The notes below the pieces were generated by a model. That model searched no databases and was not told the DNA's origin. It was given only the letters and a program-made list of their open reading frames with translations. Below are positions 8,742 through 16,922 of a DNA stretch of 64,000 bases, in pieces. The DNA is from Mycobacterium sp. PO1. GTDB taxonomy: Bacteria > Actinomycetota > Actinomycetes > Mycobacteriales > Mycobacteriaceae. Each line of letters begins with the position of its first letter. Position 1 is the first letter of the stretch. The position numbers and the translations under genes were made by a program. Location: NCBI RefSeq assembly GCF_017312405.1, contig NZ_BLTG01000007.1:62001-126000 (forward strand), given 5' to 3'.

Positions 8742-9953
8742 ATGACGACTCGGAACGAGCGAGCGGGAATTGACGACCGCTGGCACAAACGAGTCAAGGC
8801 GCCGGACGGCGCGATGCGTACGGAGCGGTCTGCGGTATACGGCAAGGTCTCGCGCTGGCGTGTCAGATGGGTCGACAGCACAGGCGCTGAACGGACCAAG
8901 AGTTTCCAACGCAAGCCGGATGCGCAGGCATACCTCAACGGCCTGACCGCCGACCTTCAGCGCGGTGAGTATGTCGATCCGAGGAAGAGTGCGGAGACGT
9001 TCGGGTCGGTGGCGGAGCAATGGTTCGCCACCAAACAGCACCGAAAGCCGAAAACCGTTGCAGGATATCGCTCGTTGCTCGACACCGTAGTCTTGCCGAA
9101 GTGGGATGGTGTTCCGCTGAAAAGGCTTGACTACGAGTCCTATTCGACGTGGCTGGGGTCGCTGTCGGTCGATGGTGGGCAACGTGGAGCCGGTTTGTCG
9201 GCAAGTCGGATCACCCAAGCGCATCAGCTGGTAGGTGCTGTCCTGAAATACGCCCAACGGACTGGCAAGGTGGCGAAGAACGTCGCGTTGGAGATCAAGC
9301 GGGACGAGGATCTTCCCGAGCAAGCCGAGCGTGAGCGGCGCTACCTGAGCCATGCCGAGTTGTTGGTGCTGGCCAAGGCTGCGGATCGGTTCGAGACGCT
9401 GACGCTGGTCCTGGGGTACTGCGGGCTGCGGTTCGGCGAAGCCGTTGCGTTGAGACGCAGGCATGTGGGGGATCGGGTGCTGACGGTGCGCTCGTCGGCA
9501 ACCGCGGTCACTGGTAAGGGCATCGTGGAGTCGACGACCAAGACGAAGCGGGATCGCCACGTGCCCGTGCCCGAACCTGTCTGGAAGAAACTCAAGGCTG
9601 AGTTGCCTGCCGATCCGAACGCGCTGGTGTTTCCTAGTCGGAAGGGCGGGTTCCTGCCACTCGGTGAGTACCGCTGGGCATTCGACAACGCGTGTGAAGA
9701 CGTCGGCATCGAAGGGCTGGTACCTCACGGCCTCAGGCACACCACGGCGTCACTGGCGATCAGTGCAGGCGCTAACGTCAAGGTCGTGCAGAGACTCCTG
9801 GGGCATGCAACGGCGGCCATGACGCTCGACCGTTATGGGCACCTACTCAACGACGATTTGAGCGGTGTGGCAGACGCGCTGGGTAAGGCTATAGACAGCA
9901 CTGCGGTATCACTGCGGTATTCAGGACGTCAGAGGAAGGCTGATACGGCCTAA
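8742..9953 (+). CDS. int: Tyrosine recombinase / integrase
   Basis: 403 residues, full length for phage-type integrases. There is an N-terminal arm-binding region (residues 1-70), a core-binding SAM-like domain with RAGLSASRITQAHQLVGAVL around residue 150, and a C-terminal catalytic domain. The catalytic residues are visible: Arg in LGYCGLRFGEAVALR, HGLRHTTASL (His-x-x-Arg), LLGHATAAMTLDRYGH with the second His, and the Tyr nucleophile in DRYGH. All are present, so the enzyme looks active. It points toward the attachment site 20 bases after its stop. The start has no strong ribosome site. Confidence 0.9.
   Translation: MTTRNERAGIDDRWHKRVKAPDGAMRTERSAVYGKVSRWRVRWVDSTGAERTKSFQRKPDAQAYLNGLTADLQRGEYVDPRKSAETFGSVAEQWFATKQHRKPKTVAGYRSLLDTVVLPKWDGVPLKRLDYESYSTWLGSLSVDGGQRGAGLSASRITQAHQLVGAVLKYAQRTGKVAKNVALEIKRDEDLPEQAERERRYLSHAELLVLAKAADRFETLTLVLGYCGLRFGEAVALRRRHVGDRVLTVRSSATAVTGKGIVESTTKTKRDRHVPVPEPVWKKLKAELPADPNALVFPSRKGGFLPLGEYRWAFDNACEDVGIEGLVPHGLRHTTASLAISAGANVKVVQRLLGHATAAMTLDRYGHLLNDDLSGVADALGKAIDSTAVSLRYSGRQRKADTA
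9899..9920 (+). repeat. Tandem 11-bp repeat near attachment site
   Basis: CACTGCGGTAT occurs twice back to back (9899-9909 and 9910-9920) inside the 3' end of the integrase gene, about 55 bases before the tRNA half. The core CTGCGGTA recurs at 8724 and 8830, flanking and within the 5' end of the same gene. Repeats of this kind next to attP are candidates for integrase arm sites; that role is inferred. Confidence 0.4.
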
Positions 9954-9973
9954 AGTACGCTCTGAGCTGCAAA

Positions 9974-10017
9974 GCCCCCATAGCCCAATTGGCAGAGGCA
10001 GCGGACTTAAAATCCGT
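9974..10017 (+). pseudogene. 5' half of a tRNA-Leu(UAA) gene at the element junction
   Basis: The sequence folds as the acceptor 5' strand (GCCCCCA, 9974-9980), a D-arm, and an anticodon stem-loop GCGGA-CTTAAAA-TCCGT (10001-10017) with anticodon TAA at 10008-10010. The variable loop, T-arm (no GGTTCGA) and the 3' strand TGGGGGC are missing. The sequence instead runs straight into the TetR-side hairpin. It is therefore not a functional tRNA as it stands. It marks the right junction of the mobile element, with the anticodon arm as the probable crossover core. Confidence 0.75.
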
Positions 10018-10078
10018 TGAGACTGCGTCCACCGCGGCCGTCACTCGACATTGTCCGCAGTGGACGCAGTCTCAACGG
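10014..10078 (-). terminator. Long hairpin at the end of the TetR gene / element junction
   Basis: A perfect 19-bp inverted repeat: 10014-10032 (CCGTTGAGACTGCGTCCAC) against 10060-10078. After one mismatch the stem continues with 4 more pairs (10034-10037 with 10055-10058), leaving a 17-base loop. The TetR stop codon lies inside the right arm. Read on the - strand, the stem is followed by ATTTTAAG, a short T-tract supplied by the antisense of the tRNA anticodon loop, so it could end TetR transcription. It can also be read as an inverted duplication made at integration. Confidence 0.6.
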
Positions 10079-10644
10079 GTTTCGGGGCGGGCGATGCCGG
10101 CGACGACATCGGCGATCGACGCGCGGACGGCGTCCTCACCCACCGGATCCAACGCCATGGCCCCCTGCAGGAACGGCCGGAACAGGTACCAGCCCAGCTG
10201 CAGTGCGCTGATGTTGGCGGCCGCCAGCCGCGCCTCGGCGTCGGTGTCGAAGTTGGGTCGGATCTCGTCGAGCAGTCGGGCCAGGGTGGGAAAGCTGGAC
10301 TGCAACTCGCCCACCGGATAGCCGTCCAGGATCGCGCGTGCCACCACTTTCGCGTGGCGGATCAACGCCTCCTCGACCTCGGCGCCCGACGCCTGCGATT
10401 CGATCTGAGCGGTGATCCGCCCGGCGAGATGGTCCAGCACGGCACCGACAAGGTTGTCCTTGGCGCCGAAGTGGCGGAACACCAGACCGTGGTTGACCTT
10501 CGAGCGGGCCGCGACCTCGCGGATCGACGTCGCGGCCGGACCCTTCTCGGCGAACAGGTCGGAGGCGGCCTCCAGGACCGCCGCGGCGACCTCGTCGCGC
10601 CCGAACGGAGTTGAGGTGCGCTGCCCCGTCGACTTCGTAGCCAC
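10072..10644 (-). CDS. TetR family transcriptional regulator
   Basis: 190 residues, the usual TetR length. The N-terminal helix-turn-helix is clear at about residues 20-60 (LFAEKGPAATSIREVAARSK then GLVFRHFGAKDNLVGAVLDH). The C-terminal ligand domain is unclassified. It is divergent from a LysR gene with 67 bases between, so each may share or control that promoter region. Its 3' end forms the chromosome side of the mobile-element junction, with the stop codon inside the hairpin. The ligand and regulon are unknown. Confidence 0.85.
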   Translation of the reverse strand: MATKSTGQRTSTPFGRDEVAAAVLEAASDLFAEKGPAATSIREVAARSKVNHGLVFRHFGAKDNLVGAVLDHLAGRITAQIESQASGAEVEEALIRHAKVVARAILDGYPVGELQSSFPTLARLLDEIRPNFDTDAEARLAAANISALQLGWYLFRPFLQGAMALDPVGEDAVRASIADVVAGIARPETR

Positions 10645-10711
10645 CCGACTACGGTAACCCGCGCGCCGTTAGATGTGTTGAGGCGATCGGCCGGCGATTA
10701 GTATCGCTGAT

Positions 10712-11581
10712 GTGGCCGAGCAACTCGACGCCGGGCAGTTGCGCGCTCTGGCAGCGGTGGTCGAGTTCGGCAGCTTCGACGCCGCGGCCGAGTACCTGCA
10801 CGTCACCCCGTCGGCGATCAGCCAGCGCATCAAAGCCCTCGAACAACGCGTCGGCCAGGTGCTGGTGCTGCGGGAAAAGCCCTGTGTGGCAACGACAGCC
10901 GGCGTTCCCTTGATCAGGCTGGCGGCCCAGACCGCATTGCTGGAAGCGGAAACCCTCGCCGAGATGCGAGGCGGATCGCCCGAGCGGCCCCGCGTCGCGG
11001 TGGCTGTCAACGCCGACTCGATGGCCACCTGGTTCACCGAAGTGTTCGCCCGCCTGCCCGACGTGCTGTTCGACGTGCGCATCGAAGATCAGGACCATTC
11101 CGCGCGGCTGCTGCGTGAAGGTGTGGTGATGGGTGCGGTGACCACCGAGCGGATCCCGGTCAGCGGGTGCCGGGTGCGACCGCTCGGGGTGATGCGCTAC
11201 CTGCCGGTCGCGGCACCGCACTACCTGCAGCGCCACCTGCCCGACGGCCTGACCGCAGACGCGGCCACCGCGGCGCCGTCACTGTCCTGGAATCGCGCCG
11301 ACGCTCTGCAAGATCAGCTGCTGCGCAGCGTCTTTCGCCGCTCCATTCGGCGGCCGATCCATTACATTCCCACTGCCGAGGGGTTCGGCGCCGCGGTGCG
11401 GGCCGGGTTGGGTTGGGGCATGTATCCCGAACAGCTCGTCGACGCGTCGTTCGTGCCGATCACCGATGCCCACCTCGACGTACCGCTGTACTGGCAGTCC
11501 TGGAAGCTCGACAGCGACACGGTCGCGCAGGTCACCGATGCCGTCACCGCCGCCGCGGCGGGGCTGCGTCGGCGCCGGTGA
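10712..11581 (+). CDS. LysR family regulator, ArgP/LysG-like
   Basis: 289 residues with an N-terminal winged HTH (LRALAAVVEFGSFDAAAEYL, HVTPSAISQRIKALEQRVGQ) and a substrate-binding domain. The sequence style (LDAGQLRALAAVVE, then 'REKPCVATTAG') fits the ArgP/LysG subgroup, which usually controls a divergent lysine/arginine exporter (LysE). No lysE is adjacent here. The gene instead reads into cobF with 17 bases between, so it may be co-transcribed with the cobalamin genes or simply lie upstream. The start is GTG at 10712. Confidence 0.8.
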   Translation: MAEQLDAGQLRALAAVVEFGSFDAAAEYLHVTPSAISQRIKALEQRVGQVLVLREKPCVATTAGVPLIRLAAQTALLEAETLAEMRGGSPERPRVAVAVNADSMATWFTEVFARLPDVLFDVRIEDQDHSARLLREGVVMGAVTTERIPVSGCRVRPLGVMRYLPVAAPHYLQRHLPDGLTADAATAAPSLSWNRADALQDQLLRSVFRRSIRRPIHYIPTAEGFGAAVRAGLGWGMYPEQLVDASFVPITDAHLDVPLYWQSWKLDSDTVAQVTDAVTAAAAGLRRRR

Positions 11582-11598
11582 GCACGCCAGGCAGAATT

Positions 11599-12369
11599 GT
11601 GCGGGTGCACGCCAAGGTCAGGGTTCGGGTGCTCGGTGTGGGCATGGGACCGCAGCACGTCACCGGCGAAGTCGCCGAGGCGCTCGGCACCGTCGACTAC
11701 GTGCTGGCCGCGGAGAAAACCGCCGACGACCAACTGCTCGCCCTGCGCCGCGCGATCGTTGCCGCGCACCCCGGTCCCACCGGTCCGGCGGAGGTGATCG
11801 CAGTGCCCGACCCCGAGCGCGACCGCTCCGCCGGGTTGTCCGCCGGCGGCTACGACGCCGCCGTGGCGGACTGGCACGACGCGCGCGCCGCCCAGTACGC
11901 CGCGGTGCTCACCGAGCGCGGCGGGACGGCGGCGTTCCTGGTGTGGGGCGACCCGTCGCTGTACGACTCGACGATCCGGATCCTGGACAAGATCCGCGCC
12001 CTGGGGGTCGACGCCGACTACGACGTCCTGCCAGGCATCAGCGCCCCCCAGCTGCTCGCCGCGCGGCACCGCATGGTGTTGCACGACGTGGGACGGCCGG
12101 TGCACATCACCACCGGCCGGCGGCTGCAGGACGCCGTGACCGAAGGCCAGGACAACATCCTGGCCATGCTCAACCCGCCGCCCGATCGGCTCGACTTCAC
12201 CGGTCTCGAGGACTGGACGATGTGGTGGGGCGCCAACCTCGGGGCCCCCGGTGAGCAGCTGCTGACCGGTCGGCTCGCCGACGTGCTTCCGGCGCTCGCA
12301 CCGGCGCGGGACGCGGCCCGCCGGGTCGACGGCTGGGTGATGGACGTGTTTCTCGTGCGGCGCACCTGA
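11599..12369 (+). CDS. cobF: Precorrin-6A synthase (deacetylating) CobF
   Basis: A 256-residue SAM-dependent methyltransferase of the tetrapyrrole methylase fold. The N-terminal VLGVGMGPQHVTGEVAEAL matches the glycine-rich start of CobF; the central FLVWGDPSLYDSTIRILDK and DVLPGISAPQLLAARH are the family's SAM-binding loops. CobF methylates C1 and removes the acetyl group in aerobic B12 synthesis, turning precorrin-5 into precorrin-6A. GTG at 11599 (or 11605) is the likely start; the open frame runs further upstream but inside the LysR gene. The stop overlaps the cobQ start (TGATG). M. tuberculosis lacks cobF, so its presence marks a more ancestral gene set. Confidence 0.88.
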   Translation: MRVHAKVRVRVLGVGMGPQHVTGEVAEALGTVDYVLAAEKTADDQLLALRRAIVAAHPGPTGPAEVIAVPDPERDRSAGLSAGGYDAAVADWHDARAAQYAAVLTERGGTAAFLVWGDPSLYDSTIRILDKIRALGVDADYDVLPGISAPQLLAARHRMVLHDVGRPVHITTGRRLQDAVTEGQDNILAMLNPPPDRLDFTGLEDWTMWWGANLGAPGEQLLTGRLADVLPALAPARDAARRVDGWVMDVFLVRRT

Positions 12370-13844
12370 TGGCGGGCCTGCTGGTCGCCGGCACCACCAG
12401 TGACGCGGGCAAGACCGCGGTCACCACCGGGTTGTGCCGCGCCCTGGCCCGTCGCGGCGTCAGCGTGGCGCCCTACAAGGCGCAGAACATGTCGAACAAC
12501 TCCATGGTGTGCACGGGTCCCGACGGAGCCGGCGTGGAGATCGGCCGCGCCCAGTGGGTGCAGGCGCTGGCCGCGCAGGCCACACCCGAAGCCGCGATGA
12601 ACCCCGTGCTGCTCAAACCCGGCAGCGACCAGCGCAGCCACGTGGTGCTGATGGGCCGGCCATGGGGTGAGGTGGCGTCGTCGGACTGGCTCGAGGGACG
12701 GCGGGCTCTGGCGGCGGCCGCGCACGCCGCGTTCGACGACCTGGCCGCCCGCTACGACGTCGTCATCGCCGAGGGTGCCGGCAGCCCGACCGAAATCAAC
12801 CTGCGGGCAGGTGATTACGTCAACATGGGGCTGGCCCGCCACGCCGCGCTGCCCACCGTCGTGGTGGGCGACATCGATCGCGGCGGTGTGTTCGCCGCAT
12901 TCCTGGGGACCGTGGCGCTTCTCTCGCCGCAGGATCAGGAGCTGATCGCCGGGTTCGTGGTGAACAAGTTCCGCGGTGACGTCGCGCTGCTGGCGCCCGG
13001 CCTGCGTGACCTCGAGCGGGTGACCGGACGGCGCGTGTACGGCACGCTGCCCTGGCACCCCGACGTCTGGTTGGACTCCGAGGATGCGCTCGACCTGCAG
13101 GGCCGGCGTGCGGCGCAGTCGGCGGCCCGCCGCGTGGCGGTCGTGCGGCTGCCGCGGATCAGCAATTTCACCGACGTCGACGCACTCGGGCTCGAGCCCG
13201 ACCTCGACGTCGTGTTCGCCTCGCATCCCGCGGCGGTGGCCGACGCCGATCTCGTCGTCCTGCCCGGCACCCGATCCACGATCGCCGACCTCGCCTGGCT
13301 GCGTTCGCGTGGTCTGGACCGGGCGGTGACCGAACATGCGGCCGCAGGCAAACCGCTGCTGGGCATCTGCGGCGGGTTCCAGATGCTGGGTCGGGTCATC
13401 CGTGACCCCGAAGGCGTCGAAGGCGCGCCCGCCGAGGTCGACGGACTCGGTCTGCTCGATGTCGAGACGAACTTCGTCGCCGAGAAAGCTCTTCGGCTGC
13501 CCACCGGGCAGTGGTCGGGCGTCCCGGCCGCCGGATACGAGATCCACCACGGCCGTATCACCCGCGGCCCCGACGCCGACGAGTTCCTGGGTGGGGCGCG
13601 CACGGGCCGGGTGTTCGGCACGATGTGGCACGGCGCGTTCGAAGGTGACGCGCTGCGCGGGGCGTTCCTGCGCGAGACGCTCGGCGTCCAGGTCTCCGGG
13701 GCATCGTTCCCGCGGGCCCGCGAACACCGCCTCGAGCTGCTCGGCGATCTCGTCGAAACACACGTCGACGTCGAAGCCCTGCTCGGCGTCATGGAGCGGG
13801 GCGCCCCCGCGGGGATGCCGTTCCTGCCGCCGGGGGCGCCGTGA
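12369..13844 (+). CDS. cobQ: Cobyric acid synthase CobQ
   Basis: 491 residues. The N-terminal P-loop-like domain ([20 protein letters not shown]) is followed by [13 protein letters not shown], typical of CobQ/CobB amidotransferases. The C-terminal class I glutamine amidotransferase domain has the nucleophile Cys in [10 protein letters not shown] near residue 335 and a later His (EIHHGRIT). CobQ amidates the b, d, e and g side chains of the cobyrinic acid diamide using glutamine and ATP. It is translationally coupled to cobF and to cobK (four-base GTGA overlap). All key residues are visible and the length is normal. Confidence 0.93.
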   Translation: MAGLLVAGTTSDAGKTAVTTGLCRALARRGVSVAPYKAQNMSNNSMVCTGPDGAGVEIGRAQWVQALAAQATPEAAMNPVLLKPGSDQRSHVVLMGRPWGEVASSDWLEGRRALAAAAHAAFDDLAARYDVVIAEGAGSPTEINLRAGDYVNMGLARHAALPTVVVGDIDRGGVFAAFLGTVALLSPQDQELIAGFVVNKFRGDVALLAPGLRDLERVTGRRVYGTLPWHPDVWLDSEDALDLQGRRAAQSAARRVAVVRLPRISNFTDVDALGLEPDLDVVFASHPAAVADADLVVLPGTRSTIADLAWLRSRGLDRAVTEHAAAGKPLLGICGGFQMLGRVIRDPEGVEGAPAEVDGLGLLDVETNFVAEKALRLPTGQWSGVPAAGYEIHHGRITRGPDADEFLGGARTGRVFGTMWHGAFEGDALRGAFLRETLGVQVSGASFPRAREHRLELLGDLVETHVDVEALLGVMERGAPAGMPFLPPGAP

Positions 13845-14590
13845 GAGTTCTGCTGCTCGGCGGCACCGCCGAGGCCCGGGCGCTGGCGGCGCAGCTGTGC
13901 GGCGCCGGGATCGAGGTCACGACGTCGCTGGCCGGCCGGGTCGCCGATCCGCGGCTTCCGGTGGGGGAGGTGCGGATCGGAGGCTTCGGCGGGATCGAGG
14001 GATTACGCACTGCGGCAGCCGAATTCGATGCCGTCATCGACGCCACCCATCCGTTCGCCAAGAACATCTCGGCGAATGCCGCGGCCGCCTGCACCGGCGG
14101 TGCGACCCGTCGGCCCCTGCTGCGCCTGGAACGCCCCGGCTGGGCCGACCGGTCCCGCGACAGCTGGCACTGGGTGGACACCCACGAGGACGCCGCCGCG
14201 GTCGCCGCGACACTCGGTCGCCGCCCGTTCCTGACCGTCGGACGTCAGGAGATGTTCCGCTTCTTCGCCGACCTCGGCGGGCACGCCGTGCTCGCGCGCG
14301 TCGTTCAGGCTCCCGACCAGCCGTTGCCCGAGCGCTGGAACCTGATCACCAGCCGGGGTCCCTACGCGCTGCCCGGCGAACTCGCGCTGATGGCCGGGCA
14401 TCGCGCCGACGTGCTGATCACCAAAGACTCCGGCGGTGAATACACCTGGCCGAAGATGGCCGCCGCCGAACAACTCGGCGTGCCGGTCGTCCTGGTCCGG
14501 CGCCCCGCCCGCTCGCCCGACGTCCCCACCGTGCAGGACGTCGCCGCCGCGCTGGCCTGGGTACACACGATCTCTACGATGTCCGGGTGA
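13841..14590 (+). CDS. cobK: Precorrin-6A reductase CobK
   Basis: 249 residues starting [18 protein letters not shown], the Rossmann nucleotide-binding start of CobK. Further family signatures are [36 protein letters not shown] and [18 protein letters not shown]. CobK reduces precorrin-6A to precorrin-6B with NADPH, directly after the CobF step. It starts with GTG overlapping the cobQ stop and ends overlapping the cobU start, so cobF-Q-K-U form one coupled + strand operon. Confidence 0.92.
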   Translation: MRVLLLGGTAEARALAAQLCGAGIEVTTSLAGRVADPRLPVGEVRIGGFGGIEGLRTAAAEFDAVIDATHPFAKNISANAAAACTGGATRRPLLRLERPGWADRSRDSWHWVDTHEDAAAVAATLGRRPFLTVGRQEMFRFFADLGGHAVLARVVQAPDQPLPERWNLITSRGPYALPGELALMAGHRADVLITKDSGGEYTWPKMAAAEQLGVPVVLVRRPARSPDVPTVQDVAAALAWVHTISTMSG

Positions 14591-15111
14591 AGATCCTGGT
14601 CACCGGCGGTGCCCGGTCGGGCAAGTCGCGCCACGCCGAAGGGCTGCTGAGCGGCGCCGATGCCGTCACCTACGTCGCCCCGGGCCGTCGGGCCGACGGC
14701 ACCGACCCCGACTGGGACGCCCGGGTGGCCGAGCACCGGGCCCGGCGGCCGTCGCACTGGCGCACTGTGGAGACCAGCGACATCAGCGCTGCGGTGGCGG
14801 GGTCGACCGCACCCGTGCTGGTGGATTGCCTGAGCACGTGGCTGGTGGCGGTCCTGGACGAGGCCGGGCTCTGGGACGCCGCCGCGGCGTCGGTGCAGGC
14901 CGAGGTCGACGCCCGTCTGGACGTGCTGTGCAGCACCCTCGACAACGTCGCCGACGTGGTGCTGGTGACCAACGAGGTCGGCCTCGGCGTCGTCCCGGCG
15001 CACCGCTCCGGTGTGCTGTTCCGCGACCTGCTCGGCACCGTCAATCAGCGGGTGGCGGCGCGGTGCGACGAGGTGCATCTCGTCATCGCCGGTCGGGTTC
15101 TGACGTTGTGA
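14587..15111 (+). CDS. cobU: Adenosylcobinamide kinase / phosphate guanylyltransferase
   Basis: 174 residues with the P-loop [16 protein letters not shown] at the N-terminus. Later family motifs are [24 protein letters not shown] and [26 protein letters not shown]. This bifunctional enzyme phosphorylates adenosylcobinamide and attaches GMP before lower-ligand addition. GTG at 14587 overlaps the cobK stop. Its tail overlaps by 29 bases the tail of the small ORF on the opposite strand, so the two cobalamin operons converge here. Confidence 0.93.
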   Translation: MKILVTGGARSGKSRHAEGLLSGADAVTYVAPGRRADGTDPDWDARVAEHRARRPSHWRTVETSDISAAVAGSTAPVLVDCLSTWLVAVLDEAGLWDAAAASVQAEVDARLDVLCSTLDNVADVVLVTNEVGLGVVPAHRSGVLFRDLLGTVNQRVAARCDEVHLVIAGRVLTL

Positions 15112-15397
15112 CCGGCGGGACGGCGACGTCGGCCTGCCAGCGGGCGCGCCGCTCCGCGTCGCTCTGCTCCCACCACGGCGGCGAGCCCCGTTCGCCGAGG
15201 GCGACTTTGGCCGCCTGCACACCCGCGCGTGCCACCGGCTCGGCGTCGGTGCCGCGGGTGCGGCGGACTTCCCGGCGCCATGCCATCAGGATCCGGGTGA
15301 GCTCGGCACGGCGCGGCTCCGGGATGGCCGGATCGGTCGCGCGCCAGCGGCGCCCGTCGATCACGACGTAGTGCCCGTCGGCGCTGTGCTCGGTCAC
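15083..15397 (-). CDS. Small conserved-type protein coupled to bluB
   Basis: 104 residues. It starts with GTG in a GTGA overlap with the bluB stop, which strongly suggests coupled translation. The N-terminus reads TEHSADGHYVVIDGRRWRAT, then PAIPEPRRAELTRILMAWRR, then an Ala-rich middle and a WW-containing tail. I recall similar small mycobacterial proteins of unknown function. There is no cysteine or metal site and no membrane segment. The neighbours suggest a link to cobalamin, but the sequence shows no function. Confidence 0.65.
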   Translation of the reverse strand: MTEHSADGHYVVIDGRRWRATDPAIPEPRRAELTRILMAWRREVRRTRGTDAEPVARAGVQAAKVALGERGSPPWWEQSDAERRARWQADVAVPPVTTSEPDRR

Positions 15398-16026
15398 GAC
15401 CGGTAGCGCTCCTCGTGCAGCACCGCCGCCAGCGACGACCGGGACCGCCAGCCATAGCGCTCCAGGTCCGGGGTGTCGGGCAGCTCGGCGACCGTGCCGA
15501 GGCACAGCCACGCCACCGGCCGCACGTGGTCGGGCATGCCGACCAGCTCGCGCAGGAAGTCCTCCCGGTAGAACGACACCCACCCCACTCCCAGCCCCTC
15601 GGCGGTGGCCGCCAGCCACAGGTTCTGGATCGCACAGACCACCGAGTACAGCCCGGCGTCGGCAATGGCGTGCCGGCCCAGGACCTGCCGGCCGCCGCGG
15701 GTCGGGTCATAGCCGACGACGACGCCGAGGCCCGACTCACAGATGCCCTCGATCTTGATCCGGGCGAACACGTCGGCGCGTTCACCGGTCAGCCCGGCCG
15801 CGAACACCTCCCGCTCGTCGGCCACATGGTCCCGGAAAGCGTCGAGAGTCTGAGGTGAGCGGACGAGCACGAAATCCCACGGTTGCGACATCCCGACCGA
15901 CGGTGCGGCGTGGGCGGCCAGCAGCACCCGCTCCAGCACCTCGGGGCGCACCGGCTCCCCGGTGAACTCCCGCCGGGTGTCGCGGCGGCGGTGGATGACG
16001 TCGTAGAGCGAATCCAAGGCGGTCAT
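15394..16026 (-). CDS. bluB: 5,6-dimethylbenzimidazole synthase BluB
   Basis: A nitroreductase-fold FMN enzyme of 210 residues. Family motifs: YDVIHRRRDTRREFTGEPV, LAAHAAPSVGMSQPWDFVLV, GLGVGWVSFYREDFLRELVG and PDTPDLERYGWRSRSSL. BluB cleaves reduced FMN with oxygen to make dimethylbenzimidazole, the lower ligand of B12. I chose ATG at 16026. The frame stays open to GTG 16101, which would overlap the cobM stop by 14 bases and add a 25-residue acidic leader; that start cannot be excluded. It lies downstream of cobM on the same strand. Confidence 0.9.
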   Translation of the reverse strand: MTALDSLYDVIHRRRDTRREFTGEPVRPEVLERVLLAAHAAPSVGMSQPWDFVLVRSPQTLDAFRDHVADEREVFAAGLTGERADVFARIKIEGICESGLGVVVGYDPTRGGRQVLGRHAIADAGLYSVVCAIQNLWLAATAEGLGVGWVSFYREDFLRELVGMPDHVRPVAWLCLGTVAELPDTPDLERYGWRSRSSLAAVLHEERYRS

Positions 16027-16087
16027 GAGCTTCGGCCCCTCACGCGGCACGTCGCGCTCATCGTCTGTCTGCTCTTCGCGCAAGCGC

Positions 16088-16879
16088 TCATCGTCGCCCA
16101 CCCATTCGCTTGGCCGCGCGGTCCCGGGCCGGGTCGTAGAGGTGGCTCTCGCCGGCCTGCGGGTCGGGACGGTCCGCCAATGCGCGGCCGACCAGCACGA
16201 CCGCTGCCTGGCGCAGATCAGCGGCCTCCACCGCGTCGGCGATGTCGGCGACGGTGCCGCGCAGCACCCGCTCGGCCGGCTGCGAGGCCCGGTACACCAC
16301 GACGACCGGACAGTCCGCCCCGTAATGCGGTGCCAGTTCGGTCATCAACTCGCGAACACGGGTGATCGCCAGGTGTAGCACCAGCGTGGCCCGGGTCGCG
16401 GCGAACGCCGACAGCTGCTCGGTCTCCGGCATCGCCGTGGACCTCTGCTGTGTGCGGGTCAGCACCACCGACTGTGCGACCAGCGGCACCGTGAGCTCGC
16501 GTCCGACGCGGGCTGCGGCCGCCGCATAGGCCGGCACCCCGGGGGTGATCGCCCACGGCACGCCGGCGCCGTCCAAGCGGCGGGTCTGCTCGGAGACCGC
16601 CGAGTACACCGACGGATCACCGGACACCAGGCGCACGACGCGGTGGCCGGCCCGGTGCGCCTCGACCAGGCGAGCGACGATGGCGTCGAGGTCCATGTCC
16701 CCGGTGTCGACCAGCTCCGCGTCCGGTGAGCAGTGCGCCAGCACCTCGGCGTCGAGATAGCTCCCCGGGTACAGCACCACCTCGGCGTCGGCGAGCATGC
16801 GGGCTGCGCGCACGGTGAGCAGGTCGGCCGCGCCGGGTCCGGCGCCGACGAACTGCACCGCCCGGGGATCGTCGTTCAT
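16088..16879 (-). CDS. cobM: Precorrin-4 C11-methyltransferase CobM
   Basis: 263 residues of the tetrapyrrole methylase fold. The motifs VQFVGAGPGAADLLTVRAAR, RLVSGDPSVYSAVSEQTRRL and ITPGVPAYAAAAARVGRELT, with TRTQQRSTAMPETEQL, are typical of CobM. It methylates C11 of precorrin-4, one step before CobF. It heads the - strand group cobM-bluB-small ORF, 43 bases downstream of the amidohydrolase gene. Length and motifs are complete. Confidence 0.93.
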   Translation of the reverse strand: MNDDPRAVQFVGAGPGAADLLTVRAARMLADAEVVLYPGSYLDAEVLAHCSPDAELVDTGDMDLDAIVARLVEAHRAGHRVVRLVSGDPSVYSAVSEQTRRLDGAGVPWAITPGVPAYAAAAARVGRELTVPLVAQSVVLTRTQQRSTAMPETEQLSAFAATRATLVLHLAITRVRELMTELAPHYGADCPVVVVYRASQPAERVLRGTVADIADAVEAADLRQAAVVLVGRALADRPDPQAGESHLYDPARDRAAKRMGGRR

Positions 16880-16922
16880 CGACCGAGAGTCTAGGGGTGC
16901 GCAGGTTGCACGCGCGTAGCGC

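Larger units (their letters stand above)
1..10017. mobile_element. Integrated mobile element, right-hand part (left end outside window)
   Basis: Seen: a tyrosine integrase, a small MerR-like excisionase and a P-loop primase-type ATPase sit together at the right end, next to half of a tRNA-Leu gene. The block is clearly less GC-rich than the rest of the window and uses TTA codons (for example near 525, 1151, 1909 and 4195) that are nearly absent from the cob and ESX-3 genes. Inference: this is an integrative element or phage satellite rather than a full prophage, because no capsid, tail or terminase gene is visible in this part. Cargo includes ESX-associated genes. The left boundary cannot be placed from this window. 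Confidence 0.85.

Noticed and set aside
11167..11598. N-terminal extension of cobF
   Set aside because: The open frame runs back inside the LysR gene in another frame; the family starts at about VLGVGMGPQH.
12018..13763. 581-residue antisense frame under cobQ
   Set aside because: Shadow of cobF/cobQ: no domain, biased His/Arg/Gly composition.
11582..16922. Cobalamin riboswitch in front of the cob operons
   Set aside because: No B12-box-like sequence or long leader is visible; intergenic gaps are under 50 bases.
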